Assembly: GCA_964587165.1 (NCBI GenBank)
Contig: CAZPKH010000043.1
Span: 1-16,449 of the forward strand
DNA length: 16,449 bases
Source: CAZPKH01 sp964587165
Lineage (GTDB): Bacteria > Bacteroidota > Bacteroidia > Bacteroidales > Muribaculaceae
Direction: 5' to 3'
The notes under the pieces were generated by a model. That model did not search any database. It was not told the DNA's origin and saw only the letters and a list, made by a program, of their open reading frames with translations. Below are positions 14,478 through 16,449 of the stretch, piece after piece. Every line of letters starts with the position of its first letter. The stretch's first letter is position 1. The position numbers and the translations under genes are program-made.

Positions 14478-14513
14478 AAAAAACAGAGCAGACGCCGGAG
14501 GCCCGACATCTGC
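14478..14513 (-). terminator. Intrinsic terminator on the minus strand, downstream of dapB
   Basis: In minus-strand RNA GCAGAUGUCGG pairs over 11 bp (two G-U) with CCGGCGUCUGC around a GCCU loop (plus positions 14503-14513 and 14488-14498). UCUGUUUUUU follows. On the plus strand the two G-U pairs become C-A mismatches, so the structure works in the minus direction only. It ends the dapB transcript, a separate small RNA, or both. Confidence 0.7.
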
Positions 14514-14572
14514 CCGAATTACAACTATCAAAAAAAATCTGCTATGGCGGTGTGTGTACCGTTTGCTTTTTC
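14478..14572 (-). ncRNA. Candidate small RNA, about 95 nt, between dapB and the NYN gene
   Basis: A promoter match at 14578-14610 and a strong terminator at 14478-14513 bracket about 95 nt on the minus strand with no credible protein frame. A second small stem CGGT/ACCG lies near its 5' part, followed by an A/U-rich single-stranded stretch containing eight T's and then the terminator stem, a layout common in regulatory small RNAs. It could equally be the 3' untranslated end of the dapB mRNA. It matches no RNA family I can recall. Confidence 0.35.
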
Positions 14573-14577
14573 TGCGG

Positions 14578-14610
14578 CAAAGGTACTGCCGCCGGAGCGT
14601 CCGGCCAATA
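14578..14610 (-). promoter_or_regulatory. Candidate promoter of the small RNA, with a dyad filling its spacer
   Basis: On the minus strand TATTG (14606-14610), 20 nt, then TACCTTTG (14578-14585). The spacer contains GCCGGA-GCG-TCCGGC (14591-14605), a perfect 6-bp dyad that abuts the -33 element and resembles an operator. A 7-bp hairpin AATACCC/GGGTATT (14607-14626) just after the dapB stop overlaps the -33 box. Confidence 0.4.
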
Positions 14611-14627
14611 CCCTGATGTGGGTATTT

Positions 14628-15353
14628 TCAACCGACGAGGTCGGCCATCAGCTGATCCATGCCCAGAGCGCCTGTGCGCGAGGCTGTCCACTCGGCAGCT
14701 ATGACGGCTCCGAGAGCGAATCCGTCGCGCGAGCGCGCCGAGTGGCTGATGGTGATAGTGTCGACATCCGACTCCCAGGTTATGGTATGTATGCCGGGCA
14801 CTTCATCTTGCCGTACATGGTTGATGAGCAGACGGTCGGCACACTCGGCGGGGTTTTCGGTCCACCCCTCGATGCGCGAGCATTCGTCGGCTATCCCCTC
14901 GGCCAGGGTGATGGCGGTGCCGCTGGGGTGATCGAGCTTGTGGATATGGTGCACTTCGGTGAGCCACGGCTTATACTGCCCGAAGGGGTCCATGAGCGCA
15001 GCAAGCCGGCGGTTTACGGCCATGAAGATGTTTACGCCGAGACTGAAATTCGACGACCAGAACAGTGTGCCCCCCTTGACCGCCATAGCCTCGTCGACGC
15101 GGGAGCGGCTGTCGAGCCATCCGGTGGTGCCGCTCACCACCTTGATGCCGCGGTCGAAGCAGGCCAGATAGTTTGCCACAGCCGTGGCGGGGGTTGTAAA
15201 CTCGATAGCCACATCGGCCGAGCGGAACGCCTCGGAGTCGATGTCGGCGAGGTTGTCGCGGTCTATGCGCGCCACTATCTCGTGGCCGCGCTGCAGGGCT
15301 ATGCGCTCTATGGCGCGCCCCATCTTTCCGTATCCTATAAGTGCTATTTTCAT
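14628..15353 (-). CDS. dapB: 4-hydroxy-tetrahydrodipicolinate reductase
   Basis: DapB carries out the NAD(P)H-dependent reduction step leading to tetrahydrodipicolinate, on the way to diaminopimelate (peptidoglycan) and lysine. The 241-residue protein starts with the Rossmann motif LIGYGKMGR (G7-x-G9-x-x-G12). It has SGTTGW near 74-79, SSNFSLGVNIF near 99-109 and the DapB signature EVHHIHKLDHPSGTA, which includes the catalytic histidines and lysine. A C-terminal HSARSRDGFALGA completes the fold. Length is slightly below the 250-270 of proteobacterial forms and normal for Bacteroidetes. Its ATG overlaps the stop of the AraC-family gene (ATGA at 15350-15353), so translation is probably coupled and both share one mRNA. 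A hairpin at 14607-14626 and the terminator at 14478-14513 follow. Confidence 0.96.
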   Translation of the reverse strand: MKIALIGYGKMGRAIERIALQRGHEIVARIDRDNLADIDSEAFRSADVAIEFTTPATAVANYLACFDRGIKVVSGTTGWLDSRSRVDEAMAVKGGTLFWSSNFSLGVNIFMAVNRRLAALMDPFGQYKPWLTEVHHIHKLDHPSGTAITLAEGIADECSRIEGWTENPAECADRLLINHVRQDEVPGIHTITWESDVDTITISHSARSRDGFALGAVIAAEWTASRTGALGMDQLMADLVG

Positions 15354-16291
15354 GATCGCTGGTATGCTGAGGGCGACATGCCCGTGAGGTTCTTGAAATA
15401 TTTGCCGAACGACGACTGGTTTGAGAAATTCAGCTCGTAGGCTATCTGCTGTATGTTCTTGCGGGAGAAGCGGAGCATATTCATTGCTTCAAGTATCACA
15501 TATTTGTCGATCCATTCGGCGGCGGTACGTCCGGTCGACTCCTTGATGATGAGCGACAGATATTTAGGTGTGATGAATAGTTTGTCGGCATAGAACGACA
15601 CCGATCGCTCCTGCTTGTGGTAGCGGTAGATCAGCTCCATGAAGTCGTGCACATAGTTGGTGCGACGGTTGAACCGGTGTGTCACCTTCTCCTCCTCTAG
15701 CGACGCGGCGCGCACGGCCGAAAACTCCATCAGCTGATATATGATCGAGGCAATCAGACAGCGAGATATCGAGCGTATGTACAGATGGCCGGTGTTTTCG
15801 CTTGTGTTGGTGTGCAGCAGCGCCATGTAGCGCAGCAGTAGCGCCGACTCCTGGGGGGTGAGGGTGAGCACGGGCGTTTCCGACGTCTGCAGCTTGGCCG
15901 ACTGAAGCACATTGAGGTCGATGTTTATGTCGCGCAGAAAGTCGGGCGAGATCACCACCACATACGCATCGAGGTTGGCGCAGTCGAGCTCGCGTATATT
16001 GATAATGGCCGACGACGAGGCCATGATAAACGAGCCGGCTTCGAGCACCGTGTTCGTAAGATTAATATCGAGATTCATATACCCTCTGGCCACGAAGCAG
16101 AGTATCAGACCGTTGATGCGCACCGGACCGTTAATAAACTGCGGACGCTCCGAGCCGGCCGTCAGCCGCGTGAACAGATAGTCGCTCTCCAGATTGGAAA
16201 ACTCCGATATATATTTTCGCACGCTCGAGATCTGCGATATATCAATGATCGATCGCGGTGTGCGTCCTTTCAGAAATTCATCTTCAAGCAT
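15350..16291 (-). CDS. AraC-family transcriptional regulator
   Basis: The 313-residue protein has an N-terminal cupin-like sensing half (about residues 30-180, with GPVRINGLILCFVARGYMNL-like beta strands) and a C-terminal AraC double helix-turn-helix of about 85 residues. In the latter, VSFYADKLFITPKYLSLIIKE forms the first helix-turn-helix, and IAYELNFSNQSSFGKYFKNLTGMSP is the classic second one with the family signature. No signal or membrane segment is visible. The frame is open to a TTG at 16309, but that overlaps the -7 element, so ATG 16291 is preferred. The ligand and targets are unknown. It overlaps dapB by ATGA, an unusual partner that could indicate control of its own operon, or simple cotranscription. 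Confidence 0.9.
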   Translation of the reverse strand: MLEDEFLKGRTPRSIIDISQISSVRKYISEFSNLESDYLFTRLTAGSERPQFINGPVRINGLILCFVARGYMNLDINLTNTVLEAGSFIMASSSAIINIRELDCANLDAYVVVISPDFLRDINIDLNVLQSAKLQTSETPVLTLTPQESALLLRYMALLHTNTSENTGHLYIRSISRCLIASIIYQLMEFSAVRAASLEEEKVTHRFNRRTNYVHDFMELIYRYHKQERSVSFYADKLFITPKYLSLIIKESTGRTAAEWIDKYVILEAMNMLRFSRKNIQQIAYELNFSNQSSFGKYFKNLTGMSPSAYQRS

Positions 16292-16306
16292 AATTCTACT
16301 TTTCCA

Positions 16307-16314
16307 CAAAGTTA
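16307..16314 (-). promoter_or_regulatory. Possible -7 element of the AraC-dapB operon
   Basis: TAACTTTG on the minus strand lies 15 nt before ATG 16291. No TTTG is found at the proper -33 distance, which would fit an activator-dependent promoter or a chance match. Confidence 0.4.
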
Positions 16315-16379
16315 AGCAAATTATACCAATCGGTGACGAATCCGGACGAATTTACGACTTTTTAACCAATTGAAATTAA

Positions 16380-16409
16380 GAGCGCGCACCCACACAGGGA
16401 TGCGCGCTC
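16380..16409 (-). terminator. Terminator of a gene entering from the right edge
   Basis: GAGCGCGCA (16380-16388) and TGCGCGCTC (16401-16409) form a perfect 9-bp stem with an inner CCC/GGG. On the minus strand TTAATTTC follows; on the plus strand no T-run does. It therefore ends a minus-strand gene lying mainly beyond 16449. Confidence 0.6.
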
Positions 16410-16428
16410 CGAGTTCTGTATTTGCGTT

Positions 16429-16449
16429 CTAAAACTTCAATGACGGGGC
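16429..16449 (-). CDS. Possible last six codons of a gene beyond the right edge
   Basis: On the minus strand one frame reads APSLKF then TAG at 16429-16431, 19 nt before the terminator stem. The fragment is too short to identify. An alternative frame stops at TGA a few bases earlier. Confidence 0.3.
   Translation of the reverse strand, partial: APSLKF

Noticed and set aside
14454..14510. 18-codon minus-strand frame starting inside the 14488-14513 stem
   Set aside because: Its start codon lies within the terminator stem and it runs through the U-tract, so it would hardly be transcribed intact.
14337..15440. 367-codon plus-strand frame from the intergenic region into dapB
   Set aside because: The larger part is antisense to dapB, and the N-terminal part is low-complexity AT-rich sequence.
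1..16449. tRNA, rRNA and CRISPR arrays
   Set aside because: Reading both strands for T-loop-like sequence, rRNA-like blocks and regularly spaced repeats gave nothing convincing.

Overview
The window is about 16.4 kb of a gut-type Bacteroidales chromosome. Gene content and the GC-rich coding with AT-rich promoters suggest a Muribaculaceae-like genome; that family-level placement is inference. The phylum call rests on promoters. Seven upstream regions carry the Bacteroidetes primary-sigma pattern, TTTG (or TTG) at -33 and TAnnTTTG at -7, with 18-20 nt between them. Shine-Dalgarno sequences are largely absent.

Layout from left to right. (1) 1-2134: the 3' two thirds of NADP-type glutamate dehydrogenase (gdhA) with a strong terminator, then a REP-associated tyrosine transposase (HUH/Y1 family) preceded by two inverted hairpins sharing the core TCGCAAGCGA. 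(2) 2135-9441, minus strand: pyruvate:ferredoxin oxidoreductase (nifJ/por); ispD and a secreted M3 peptidyl-dipeptidase (dcp), apparently one operon; and a class III-like sirtuin. (3) 9451-11203: a divergent promoter pair, then a SemiSWEET sugar transporter and the pyrH-frr pair on the plus strand. (4) 11204-13486: an intergenic region with a 19-bp inverted repeat and a GC-rich folded element; an exported two-domain protein (LolA-like plus cysteine-less thioredoxin-like); thiol peroxidase tpx; and a 78-aa conserved small protein, closed by a 13-bp terminator hairpin. (5) 13516-14627: an AT-rich island with a NYN-domain predicted RNase whose leader folds into two hairpins, tandem repeats, an 18-bp perfect hairpin, and a candidate small RNA with its own promoter and terminator. 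(6) 14628-16291, minus strand: an AraC-family regulator overlapping dapB by ATGA. The right edge holds a terminator for a gene lying mostly outside the window.

Most genes are housekeeping: nitrogen assimilation (GdhA), central anaerobic carbon metabolism (PFOR), isoprenoid precursors (IspD), lysine and peptidoglycan precursors (DapB), nucleotide supply and ribosome recycling (PyrH, Frr), and peroxide defence (Tpx). The less ordinary parts are non-coding or accessory: the NYN gene with a leader that can pair in two mutually exclusive ways, the neighbouring candidate small RNA whose promoter spacer is filled by a perfect dyad, the transposase with its REP-like hairpins and C-terminal extension, the apparently leaderless sirtuin mRNA, and the 19-bp repeat flanked by TTAA. 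No tRNA, rRNA, CRISPR array or insertion sequence with terminal repeats was recognised.
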